This document shows, one piece after another, positions 1-11,500 of a DNA stretch of 45,627 bases (position 1 is its first letter; every line of letters begins with the position of its first letter). Origin of the DNA: Nemertoderma westbladi (lineage: Eukaryota > Xenacoelomorpha > Nemertodermatida > Nemertodermatidae); NCBI GenBank assembly GCA_032718475.1, contig JAUCBJ010006759.1, positions 1-45,627 on the forward strand, given 5' to 3'. Under the pieces are notes generated by a model. The model searched no databases and was not told the origin of the DNA. It worked only from the letters and a program-made list of their open reading frames with translations. The translations under genes were made by a program, and so were the position numbers.

Positions 1-2
1 AC

Positions 3-281
3 CCATTGGAACGGCCTATAGACTTCTTGGATCAAGAGACATACGTGACCACAAGATCTGGAAGGGTTAGCTATGACATAGAGCCACCCCTACAGATTGC
101 GCAAGGAACCCCAGGGTCCCAGTTAGTAAGTAACCGACAAGAAACGACCACACCAGTGGAGCCTTCGGTTTACAAATCTGCGGATTTGGATTCGAAGATT
201 CCGTCAATGGAATTGCAATTGTCACCAACACGCATTGAGACAGGAGACTATAACTTGTCTTCTGCCTCAAAACAAAATTAA
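3..281 (+). pseudogene. C-terminal tail of a probable LTR-retrotransposon Pol polyprotein (partial)
   Basis: The frame is open at the left edge of the window and ends at a stop at 279-281, giving about 92 residues. The piece TTRSGRV near residue 15 resembles the TRSGR-type tails seen after the integrase in many Ty3/gypsy-like Pol proteins. The rest is low-complexity, rich in Ser, Thr, Gln and Pro, with no catalytic motif. No methionine start is expected because the upstream part lies outside the window. It could instead be the last exon of an unrelated gene. The retroelement reading rests on one short motif. Confidence 0.3.
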
Positions 282-1294
282 TGCCAGAAACGCAGATTCA
301 CTTCATATGCATTCCTCATATGCAAATACTTGGAAATGCATAGGAGCGGGTTTGTGGAGAATTGCGTTTGAAAATATGTTGGTGGGTATCAAATAAAATT
401 TTTTTTTTGCATTTGAAAGTTTTAAAGTTAAAAAATTATAATTACAGTTGAACCCAAGACAAATTCAAACGTAGAATAAACATGTGAACATGTTTATAAG
501 AATATAGTAATTTTGAAAGTCGTGAAAAGTTGGAAGACATATTATCTAAACACCATGGTTACGGCTATTATATTTAGGAGTGTAAATTGAGTTCAGTAGA
601 TTCCACAGATTGGTGCCAACAGTACAACAACCAAAGGTGCTAAAGGTTAGTAGCACCAGCGACGTACACAGACCCCACTCAGTAGTTTGTAGTGGAGAGA
701 GGTGTTCGATAATCAAACCCGTGGGTTTGGTATAGTCGAGCGCCCCAAATAATGTCTGTTCTAACTACTGTATTCTAGTACAAGTATTTGGGGAGTAATT
801 TGGGCATCAAAAAAGTGAGTCGGTCACGGCCAGTTTATCTCCAAAGTTTTTGCGCTATGCATGGGAATAGATATAGACGTTAGCTTAGGAATGAGACGGG
901 ATCTAGAGAGCCGAACCTGAACTGCTAGAAGGCGGGCCAGGTAGCTCGGGATGTCGAGCCAAGACTGGTATGGGCTTTATAGCTCATTTATTCTATAATT
1001 GGGTTTTAAGTTGAAGATGCAGAAGAAGTATGAGGAGGCATACGGTGAATATAACACGCCGCTGGGAGCTGAGTTCAAATCCCATTTCAAGTGACAAGCG
1101 TTGGTATATTGGAACATTTGCGCACCACCTCGTGCTTTGTTACAGTATTATCTATTGTTGGAATCAAACACGGTAACTTGCTTGATAACAGACATAGTCT
1201 TGAGAATTTTGAAGCGCCATCCGTTGGTGTTTGGAGGAGCCCAGAAGGACGAAAGCGATCCGATGAGTAACCCAATGATAACCGTCGATTTTAG
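282..1294. other. Non-coding stretch; weak candidate LTR at 353-607
   Basis: No convincing gene. After the stop at 281 there is a purine-rich run (GGAGCGGG, 343-350). It is followed by a segment that begins TG at 353 and ends CA at 607, and then by TGGTGCCAACAG at 611-622, which looks somewhat like a tRNA primer-binding site. This would fit an LTR following a pol gene. No second copy of this segment is visible, so the reading is speculative. A small palindrome of the form CAAACCCGYGGGTTTGG lies near 715. Confidence 0.2.
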
Positions 1295-1519
1295 CGGAAA
1301 GAAACCCCCAACGTCTGTTACACCGACAACTACGATTCCGGATCCTTATATAGTGAGATTGGAACTCATACTACTCCTGCCTTAGTGGAGATGTCCGCCG
1401 CCATTTCGCCTCATCGAGCGCATAAAGATTTGGAGGCGCGGCACGAAGCGGGTTTAGAACTCTCGAGCCTTTGGTCAACATTCGACCCGCAACATCCGGA
1501 GAAAGATGAGGCAAGATGA
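1295..1519 (+). other. GC-richer open frame of unknown function (74 codons)
   Basis: This frame runs from just after an in-frame TAG (1292-1294) to TGA at 1517-1519. It has an internal ATG at 1391. The product is acidic to neutral and includes SPHRAHKDLEARHEAG and STFDPQHPEK. Its base composition is clearly richer in G and C than the AT-rich surroundings, and the codons look coding. The TTTTAG just before it could be a splice acceptor. A second frame (1506-1796) overlaps its end, so the two could be one frame with a shift, for example a decayed gag-like region. I do not recognise the protein. Confidence 0.25.
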
Positions 1520-1796
1520 GGTAAAGATACGACGCGAAAAGACAACGCAAGCTGTTCCGACATCCAGTAGACTCGCGCCATCCATCCGTCTACTAACTAT
1601 ACCCACGACCCGCGATTTATACGATATTTACTCCAAATTATTTCGGGAAGTTTCGACGCACGTATTATTAAGCCCGAATATGTCCAATCCTTTATATATC
1701 ATCGTCGCTCTGATATATACGTCTAGATTTATTGCCCACCCATCACAAGTGGATTTTAATATATGTTATACTTATTTTTCATTTGATTTAGTTTAG
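1506..1796 (+). other. Overlapping open frame of unknown function (96 codons)
   Basis: It starts at ATG 1506 in a different frame from the preceding one and ends at TAG 1794-1796. The first ~60 residues are basic and polar (MRQDEVKIRREKTTQ, then DLYDIYSKLF) and come from the GC-richer block. The last third comes from AT-rich sequence and looks like chance reading. It overlaps the preceding frame by 14 bases, which fits a frameshifted continuation of one degraded coding region. No family is recognised. Confidence 0.2.
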
Positions 1797-4326
1797 TCAG
1801 AATTTTTTTATATAAAAAAGAAGGCCGAAAAATATTGAAAGGAAATACTTTTACTTTATAGTCCGTTGGAAATAGTAAATACTTTATACTATATTTGATT
1901 TTGTGTATATGACTTTATTTGCTCTAAAGTTTATTGAAAGAGGCAAAGGAAGTGATTGGGGAGACAAACCCGCGGGTTTGGCTTACTCCTTTCACTTACC
2001 TGAGCAATCATCAAACCAAGATGATTTGCGTTTTTTATAAGAAATTAAGTAAAGTCCGAAAATGAAAGAAATTATTACGTATTTTATATTTAATTTGATT
2101 ATCGGCCTTTAATACAATTTAGTTAAAAATTTAGCCTCAAATACGTTTATATTTTAGTTCCTTTGTTATTATTGTTGATCATTAATTTGAGATGGGAAAT
2201 GGGGGACATAGTCCTAGCCATGTTCCATTTCAATAAGTAAATTGTTAATTTGTAAATAATTCGAAGGAAGTATATTTTTTAATTTAATTTGTATTTTGTA
2301 TGTAATAATAATATTTATGCAGTAAAGGTAGCAATATTTTGTATGTATTAGAATTATAATAGAACCAAGTTTATTGATTTATTTGAAAGTAAATTTTATT
2401 TGTTATTCCACACCGCCATATTTCTTCTACAATTGGAGAGAAACATTACATGTTTCCCTTGGAGCGGTGTTGCGATATATGGCGCTGTGTACAGAGCAAC
2501 CCGTTATACAGTATAAAATAAGTTAGATAAGTGCGTATTGATGTGCAACCGTAATAATTAGATAGGGTAAATAAAAAATACACGAGTTCATTTTATATTC
2601 AGTCGATTTTATACAGTATGTAGCCCTATTTACGTCATTTTATAATAAAACCCTGATATATTCATTTGCGGTGGCAAAATTCTTTAAAACAAAATATGAA
2701 TTTTGCCGTTTTCCAATATATATCGAATCTAATACATTTGTGCTAATTTTATAAATCGATGTTTGTGCTAAAATAACGCCTAAATTGTGCTTTTAATAAT
2801 CGCCAAATTAAGTTGAGGCGATTACGTGCTTTAATGATCCTAAATTGAGTTCTGCCCACTGGTTGGTCGAAAATCCAGCTGAGACAACCCTGGATGTCGC
2901 CTGATTATGTGAGCAAATTTAGACTTTGCGTCATTCCTACAGTTTAGCAGTAGCCATCTTTATTCTTCGTTTTTTGCACTTCCGTTGGTTGTAAATGTTG
3001 CTGCTTTCTTCTCATACATTTGTGACTTTTGAATATGATTACTGCTTAGTCTACCTGTTGATTTTATATTTCTGATTGCAAATATAATTTCCGCAATGTA
3101 GTGAACCAAATTCAACGTTTGTTTCCTTCGACTGACTGATTGGTTTTTACTATGTTTGCGCCGTTACGGTAACTGCCCTCTTTAACATGTTGGGCTAGGG
3201 GTAGGCGCCGCGGGCTCACTGTTTGGAAGCGACGGGAGAAGTTGGAGGATCCAATGCACGGCACTACCGGCGGGGCTGGTGGCTGCGGTTGGCAGGTTGG
3301 CTGAATTAAGTTTAGGACCGAGGGCCGGTCGCCATTAAGGCTGTAAGGGGCAAGGCGACCTAGATCTTGTCTCTCAGATTTGCTATTAGGCTAGCTAGGT
3401 TTAGGTAGAAAGATCACATTGATCTGGGGTGACCTTAGCCGTTTACGCTAATGCTAATGCTACGTTTATGTAATGCTATGCTAATGCTAACGCTATTTAT
3501 GTGTAATGTTTTAGATAGGCGCTATATACCTTGATTGTTTCTGTTTTCTATTTATGCTTGTTAAATTACTGTTAGCTCAAATAATACGGTATTTAGGCTG
3601 TCTTTAGTGTAGCCCAGTAACGTAACTAATTAGCTGATTAGCGTTACAAATTCTGGAATACATAATAATTAGTTCGCAACCCCGTACATTTGAGGAGTAA
3701 ATGTAGTTTATGTATGATAGTATTTAGAATAAAATAAGGACTTCGTACGCTGCATAGCGGAGAATAGTTTTAGTTATTTACACTTAGAAAATACAGAAAT
3801 ATTTTTGGACAAATTTACACTAGGTGGTTATCTAAAAAATAGCGGGTTTGCAAGTCTACAGTGGTTGCAAGCGTAGCGAGCAGTACCGGTAATATAGCTG
3901 ATTACAGTCAGCGCTAAGGGTACCAGGGTTTAGGTAAATAATTTCCCCCCTTTTGCATTATTAAATATTCTCACATTCAACATTTGTCCGCCTGACGAAC
4001 TGCTTTATTTCTCTGTGAAGGGTGAACAATTGGAGTGTTAAGTCACCAACACTCGTATTAAGTAGCTTGGGAAGCCAAATCAGATTTATTGTTTTGGTTG
4101 TTTCTGTTTCGGCTTGTGTTTAGGGCAATTAGCTTGGTATGTTATAGTTTGATTAACCTCATTGTTTCATTCGAAAATACGAACATATCAAAAGGAAGAA
4201 TCCCCTTTGAGATTTCTTTAACACCCCTATTATAATAAACAACAATTCTAGCTCCTGACTCGTTGTTTCCTATTTTATATCAACGTTTCCGGGGCTTACC
4301 TTATTTATAATACAGTAGTAAAATGT
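1797..4326. other. AT-rich non-coding stretch, no gene seen
   Basis: No open frame or exon could be supported. Noted here: a second CAAACCCGCGGGTTTGG palindrome at about 1967-1982; an imperfect hairpin at about 2410-2493 whose arms contain CCGCCATAT and ATATGGCG; a GC-rich island at about 3165-3360; and short ATGCTA-type repeats at about 3450-3495. Confidence 0.5.
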
Positions 4327-5494
4327 ATTATATGAGTTGTTTTAAGGGGGGGGGGGGGGGGTAGCGCATTTTCTGACCAAAGAGTCTAATTTTTGAAACA
4401 TATCCTATCTGATGCAGAATTTCATGGTGAATCCAAATATGGAAACCGTTTTCCCATATCTTGCTTAGTTTTCGAGATATCTGGGATAGAAGATAATGCT
4501 CCGATATATCGCGATATCGGTAAAGGAGATGAAGTTTGGGGTTTGCATTCAATTTCTGCATATTTCTGTGCTCAGTGGTGCTAATTGGATGTCTCCACGA
4601 GAAAGAGCACAAAATTTTATTTGAGAAGGTATTTTTTTATTATTATTGGACCTACTGAGCAGTTTATAAGACAACTTCAAGTCTCCGGAATGAAGACGGG
4701 ACTCGAATAAGCGACTCTGCGGTTGCTGGATTACACGGAATAGACTTATCGGTCATCGGAGATCTTCGAAATGTATAATCTCGAGTTCTAGTGGTCGCAC
4801 GGAGTTCGTTTTGGGCTCATTTGAAAAAAAAAGTTACCATTTGGTTTGGCAAACTCTTGAAAGCTGCCTGAGCAATCATAAATTAAACAAAATTTGCAAG
4901 GCATATTTTACCAAAATTTATGTTATGTTGCTTTACAACAATTTTGTCTTTAATCAAATGGTAACTTTGTTCTCTAAGAAAAGAGCTTTCGAATGAGCCT
5001 AAAACAAACTTCGTACGACCACTAGAACTGGAGATTATACATTTTGAAGATCTCCGATGACCGATAAGTCTATTCCGTGTAATCCCGCAAAGACCGCAGA
5101 GTCGCTTATTCAAGTCCCGTCTTCATTCCGGAGACTTGAAGTTGTCTTATAAACTGACAAGTAGGTCCAATAATCATAAAAAAATACCTTCTCAAATAAA
5201 ATTTTGTGCTCTTTCTCGTGGAGACATCCAATTGGCACCACTGGGCACAGAAATTTGCAGAAATTGAATTCAAACCCCAAACTTCATCTCCTTTACCAAT
5301 ATCGCGATATATCGGAGCCCGTATCTTCTATCCCAGATATCTCGAAAACTAAGCAAGATATGGGAAAACGGTTTCCATATTTGGATTCACCATGAAATTC
5401 TGCATCAGATAGGATATGTTTCAAAAATTCGTCTTTTTGGTCAGAAAATGTGCTACCCCCCCACCCCCCCTTAAAAAAAACATTTCTATATAAT
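4327..5494. mobile_element. Foldback (large inverted-repeat) element
   Basis: The left arm (4327-4843) and right arm (4955-5494) are reverse complements over about 500 bases, with scattered mismatches and small indels. They are separated by a loop of about 110 bases. The inner ends are exact: GTTACCATTTG at 4833-4843 and CAAATGGTAAC at 4955-4965. The outer parts pair a G-run (from about 4345) with the C-runs near 5456-5470, then an ATTATAT/ATATAAT pair. Neither arm carries a believable gene; the short frames in it are mirrored shadows. The structure is that of a foldback or snapback DNA element, or a recent inverted duplication. No target duplication was identified. A transcript through it would form a long hairpin. 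Confidence 0.85.
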
Positions 5495-6168
5495 GCGGTC
5501 TATGCAAAACTGGCATATAGATGGTTTTAAAACGATAAATATCTCAGTTATACGTGGGAGCATGGCCTTCTAAGTGAGTTAATCGGATTCAGAATACATT
5601 TTAACGTAAAGAAATGCAGCAATCTCCATTTCGGCAAAAATGGCATATAGGTTGTTTCAAAATGAAAGGGACGATATATAGAGCTACTGGGACGCCTATA
5701 AACGCAAACAAGCTTACCAGGTGTGCTGCCAATTAAGTAAACTGTGACAACTTCGGCACTGTTGATCTCTCAGGAATTGATGGGAGCAACTGTAAGTCTC
5801 TTATGTATAAGCAAAACGGCGCCAGCAGCTGTTGAGGGTCGGTCTTTTCGATTTTTTTTTATTCTCGAGACAGGTCCCAGCTAAGGTAAATCCTCGCTGA
5901 AGTAAGCATTTTTTTCTTATAAACAGATGTTTCGGAATGGGTTGTGCTATCGAGTCCCCCCCCCCCCCCCCTCCTCCATCTCCCAATCCAACCCAAGTTT
6001 CACAAATACATAGATGACTTTTGCGCACGGTGGCAAGCTAAACTAGCTTTGCTACAGCTAATAGCCACCGGGTGCCATTAATCCCAGTAACATAAATATT
6101 TTTTTTCTCGTATTGTACTACAGTGTTATGTACTGTAGTTATTGGTGTTGGGGTGCTAATATTTTCTA
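5495..6168. other. Non-coding stretch, no gene seen
   Basis: No gene is supported. Two related short segments (about 5505-5540 and 5635-5665) share the core TGGCATATAG followed by GTTTTAAAA- or GTTTCAAAA-like sequence. A run of about 17 C residues lies at about 5957-5972. Confidence 0.45.
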
Positions 6169-7190
6169 TCAATATCTGCTATGTGTCCCAAATAAAGGCC
6201 CGGGCCATCCCGGATTGAAATTGAAATGTGCAGCAAATTGATTGTTACCATTAAGCATTCCATCCAACACTGTATCTTTTAACCAAGTCTCTGTTACCCC
6301 TATGACATCAAAATCGTCATTAGACAACAGTTTCGAGTTCTGGCAGTTTATTACAGAGAGACTGAGCATTAAACATGCAGCATTCAACAAAGTGGGTTTG
6401 GGTTCCATGAGTTTTGAGACACCTTCCCTTCATGCGTTTTCCAAGGCATTGTGAACACCCTGCGATTCGAGCCAGCATGCTTTCCTTGTTGAGAAGGCAG
6501 TGATAGACTGGTTCTGGAGGGTGACCTGTGAGCCTCCCGCCGAAGAAACGATTGCTTAGCCTGCATAGGTGTCAGATCAGGTGAGATGTTGAAGAGAAAT
6601 CAGTACATTGTAGTTTCTTCTTTTCCTTGCGAAGGGTCGACTTCATTGAGGCAGACTGCATCGTAACAACCATCTGGGGCGTTTTACCATCCCTTGCCTT
6701 CCTCATATACAGTACCTTCACTGCCAGTGATTGCGAGTTTAAGTCGAAATTACTCGTAAGAAAGTTGTTTATTTCAGTGAGATCCTCCTCTGCCGAGGGC
6801 ATAAGATCAATGCCAGATATAACAACGTTGCAATTCCGCCTTTGTTGTTCTCTAATTTCACAGTGAACATCGTCCATGGTTAGGTTGATGTGACTATCTT
6901 CCGAAGCCATTGTCATACCTGCCCAGCCCATGTACCTGAACTTGCCTTATCAGTATGCCGTTTCTGTACCAGTAGCCGACTGATCAACAAGGAAATCCAT
7001 GTTAAGCGAAGCTATCTCGTTCTTCAGAGACAAGTGAATACTGTCTATCTTTTTCAAGATAGCATCCTCCACTTACCCAGTGGATCCATCGTCTACAGTT
7101 ATCGTTCCTTTCCTTTAGTGGCGGATCGGGAGCAGACTATTTCACAAAATTCCCATTTCGCCAAAACTTGGATGAAGAGAGTTTAAGGCA
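6169..7190 (-). pseudogene. Decayed CR1/L2-like LINE: ORF1-type region and start of endonuclease
   Basis: Read on the minus strand, three shifted frames form a broken LINE. The 5'-most piece (about 7070-6945) reads DAILKKIDSIHLSLKNEI, a short coiled-coil-like stretch. The next (6931-6572) contains NVVISGI, an INNFL stretch and VKVLYMRKARDGKTP, resembling the nucleic-acid-binding ORF1 proteins of CR1/L2-type elements. The last (6408-6169) contains DFDVIGVTETWL, the early endonuclease motif with the catalytic Glu in TETWL. The remaining endonuclease and all of the reverse transcriptase are missing. Frame changes near 6570 and 6400 show it is dead. The clade assignment is from motif style only. 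Confidence 0.7.
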
Positions 7191-7227
7191 GGAAGCATGG
7201 ATCAACGATTTACATATTTCGCAGCCG

Positions 7228-7689
<462 letters not shown>

Positions 7690-8121
7690 TTATTGCCAGA
7701 TACCTTCTTACTACAATGAGGACAAGAATTCTCAGCGACTTTATTACAACATTTCCGCTCATCCGCTCATCATATAAATCTTTCTCGACAAATAGAGCCG
7801 AGCAGAATGTCAATATGGGAATGCTTCAACGTGGACTTCCGCCCCTCACCCATTATGTAATTATATGTAAATAATTAATAAATATAGGCCAGTCAGAAAA
7901 TAAAATAAATGTCAGCATCAGTATCAAGCTTTTTTTTTGTGGGTGAGTTACAGGTAGGCCTAATGCTGTATGCTGTAGCTGACTAGAGAGTAGGTATCCT
8001 AATACAAATTCAACCCAGTACCGTAACAGAGTAATACAATTGAGTACTGACCTTGAAGTAAAATTGTTGATTTTTCCAGACGAATTATACTACTATAATT
8101 TCTCGAGATTTGGCGAAGAGG
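7690..8121. other. Non-coding stretch, no gene seen
   Basis: AT-rich sequence between the microsatellite and the 3' tail of the first family-1 LINE. No supported feature. Confidence 0.5.
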
Positions 8122-8564
8122 TACTACTACTAGGATCGGCATGCTGCATTGCAGCTGCATTTTTAAGAATACTGTGACGGCTTGTCAACAAAATTGCACC
8201 GCCACAACTCCCTATCACCCCTGACATTTGCTAGATCATCCGCATCTTCAAGGCCAGTGTCCTTTAAGATGCGTCTCAAGAAAGTCATGGGATGTCCACC
8301 ATGCTTATTCACTCCATGAGGCTGCCAAAGTACAAGATTATGCACTGGCTGGTCCTCACGGCGAAAGCAATGTCCTGCAAAGCGGAGGCGAATTTGTTTC
8401 GTGTCAAGCTTGGGGGAACCAATGAGACACCTCCAATGTTATATAGTGTCTGGTTGGAGATGTGTGCATTGTACTTGACACAATGAACCCGGCGTAGCAT
8501 TCTTGTGAATGTGCCATCCAGAGATTTGGTGTCCTCAGCAGTTAGAGCCCAGCATGGACTCCCG
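8122..8564 (-). mobile_element. Family-1 LINE, 3' part of the host copy X (separated by the nested insertion)
   Basis: The minus strand carries the C-terminal end of the family-1 protein and its 3' tail (ACTACTACTA at 8122-8131, i.e. a TAG repeat on the sense strand). The reading frame is broken near 8392-8400, where the segment lacks bases that read CTAGTG in the intact copy. The frame changes there from the ...VPPSLT piece to the LVLWQPHGVNKHGG piece. The same lesion occurs in the copy at 12164-15496. Bases 8378-8564 are identical to 12164-12350. The simplest reading is that this is the 3' end of the 12164-15496 element, split off when another family-1 element inserted between them. Confidence 0.85.
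8378..8564. repeat. 187-bp direct repeat, left copy (putative target-site duplication)
   Basis: This segment is identical at every position I compared to 12164-12350. The pair exactly flanks the full-length family-1 element at 8565-12163: its 3' TAG tail abuts this copy and its 5' end abuts the other. It includes private differences from the nested element, such as the ATGAACCCGG variant. That is the geometry of a target-site duplication made by target-primed reverse transcription, though unusually long. Confidence 0.8.
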
Positions 8565-11500
8565 TACTACTACTACTACTACTAGGATCGGCATGCTGCA
8601 TTGCAGCTGCATTTTTAAGAATGCTGTGCCGGCTTGTCAACAAAATTGCACCGCCACAACTCCCTATCACCCATGACATTTGCTAGATCATCCGCATCTT
8701 TAAGGCCAGTGTCCTTTAAGATGCGTCTCAAGAAAGTCATGGGCTGTCCACCATGCTTATTCACTCCATGAGGCTGCCAAAGTACAAGATTATGCACTGG
8801 CTGGTCCTCACGGCGAAAGCAATGTCCTGCAAAGCGGAGGCGATTTTGTTCTAGTGTCAAGCTTGGGGGAACCAATGAGACACCTCCAATGTTATATAGT
8901 GTCTGGTTGGAGATGTGTGCATTGTACTTGACACAATGTACCCGGCGTAGCATTCTTGTGAATGTGCCATCCAGAGATTTGGTGTCCTCAGCAGTTAGAG
9001 CCCAGCATGGACTCCCGTAGAGGAGTACTGGAACTACTGCTGCTCTAAATAATCGGACCTTAAGTTTCCGATTAATTCTAGGTGACTTCCAAATCCTGGA
9101 AAGCCTATTCAAGGCTGCCCATGCCTTTCCCTTACGTATTCGAAGGTCCTCACCTGACTTCCGGATCCATGATCCCAGGTAACAGAAGTCGTCCACATGC
9201 TCAAGCATACCATCCTTTGAGCTTATGCTCATCCGATCAGAGACTTGCTGAGGACTTTCAAAGTTAACTGTCAGAATTTTGGTCTTTCTGGAGTTAATAA
9301 AAAGACCAACACTAGAAGCAGCATGTTCTAATGAGCTGAGGAGCCGCTGGGCTCCCTCTAATGATTCTGAGAGTACTCCTAAGTCATCAGCAAAGTCTAG
9401 ATCAGTTAGGTACTTGGCAGGATTTCCTCGACTTCTGGAGCCAGTAGGTGGAGTTATCATCACCCCATCATCATTATGATGATCTAAGGACATGCGTAGA
9501 ACATAGTCAACCACAATAATGAACAAGAATGGTGCAAGTGTGTCTCCTTGGAGGACGCCCCATAACACTTCAAATGGTTCTGTGTCACCGTCAACAGTAG
9601 ACACAAATGTTGTCGAACCATCGTATACTGATCTGATTGCTGCAATAATTTCATCAGGAATCCCATATAATGAAAGTATGCTGAACATACGTGAGCGAGA
9701 GACTGAATCAAAGGCCTTGAAGAAGTCAACAAAGATAACAGCCAGATGCCTGTCTTTCTTTTTTGATAACTCTTCAATTATCCTTCTAAGTGCCAAAATG
9801 GGCTCCATGGTCCCACGACCTTTACGGAACCCATTCTGATTTCCACGTAGCAGTCTCTCAATGGGATCCCTGATGCGATTTAATAGAATTCTATTGTATA
9901 GTTTTGCAGCAATCGAGATCAATGAGATTCCCCGAAAAGAACCATAGAGTGTTAGGTTGCCCTTCTTGGGAACTGGCACCAACTTATTTGTTTTCATTTC
10001 TTGTGGGACTCTTGTTGTACGGTACATGTCTACTATGATGGGATAGATGAGCTTTAAACACTCAGGTATTTTAAAGACCTCAGGGGGAACACCATCTACT
10101 CCACTGGCACGATTGGTCTTAATGCTCTTTGCAGCAGCCTTCACTTCTGCAAAGGAGATATCGCCAATGGGAATATCTGGGAGTACAGACTCAGACACTT
10201 TTACTTCTATAAAGTTATCAGGCAATACCCTGTCATTATTGAGGAGCTTTTCAAAGTGGGCTTTCCAACCATTGAGGCGATCGGCTGGTGATTCAGCCTT
10301 AACCTTGGTGGTTGGTTGGCTTTTCCGCCCAGTAAGCAGATTGATCGATTTCCATGCCTGGGATGATTGCCTGCTGTCGTCAGCATCATTGATGGCATCA
10401 ACCTGTTGGTTTATTAGCTCCTGTAGATTAACAGAGTACTGCCTGTTCAGGGACCTAGATGCAGCTTTAACTGCATTCTTGGCCGCTGTAGTCTGTTTGA
10501 GTCGGGACTCTTTCTGCGCCTTATGAAGGTCATTTCGGCACTTCTGAATTTTGTTGTCAGTCCAGGGGGCCCTTTTCCTGTTTCGAGGGTATACAGGAAC
10601 TGTTTCTGCAGCTGCTAACTTAACTGCTTCTGTAAAGGCAGTATAGCCCTCACAGTGATCTGCCGCCTCAGAGGCAAGAGCCTCATACCTGTTGCTCAGC
10701 TGTAGTGTGAAGCTGGATCTCACACTTGGCTGTTGCAACAGAGAGGACCAGTCATGCCGTGGCAAGGCAGATTTCGTTGTTCTGCTAGCACGCAGACTAA
10801 GTCTTACCTTGGCCACAATAAGGCGGTGATCACTGGAGAAGGGTCGAAGTGTAAATGCATTACAGTCTTGTATAGAGCTCCTGTATTTCCTACGAAACAG
10901 AATATGGTCTATCTGGGACTTGTGACCACTGGGTCCACTATGAGTCCATAGCTTTCCAGTTCGCTTCTTGAACTGGGTTCCAGCCGAAAACAATCCATTT
11001 CCAGAGATAAAATCCTGAAGATGGACAGAATTTCGGTTAACACTATTGCTATAGACCCAGGGCGATGTAGGTGATTGATGCAGACTTGCATTAAAGTCTC
11101 CCAGGAATGTTAAGAATGCATGCTGATCCACTCCATCAGTTGCTGCTTGTAGATTGTGGTAGAAATTTTCCACCTCCTCTACAGGGGCAACACTAGTTGG
11201 AGAGTAGCACACAATCAGAACCACCTTAGGAAACTTCTTAGCCAGTCTTCCAGAACATGAGAAGTGGCAACGGATGATGCGGTTAGAGATTTGGTCTATT
11301 TTGTCCAATGCTGCATGTGCAGTTGGATTCATCAATAGACCAATTCCACCATTGCCACTATCATCTGCTGACGCGAGGGCGAGTCGCCAACCGCCCCCCA
11401 TGTCCTTAATCAGAACCTCATCAGTCTGTCCAGTCTGCATTCGGTGCTCTTGAACACCCACTGCGCTAAGAGAAAGCTTATCTGCCAAGGCAGTCAGCTC

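Noticed and set aside
4328-5395. Matching ORFs beginning MCSFSWRHPI in both arms of the foldback element
   Set aside because: They are the same sequence read from the two inverted arms. They break in different places and have no protein features.
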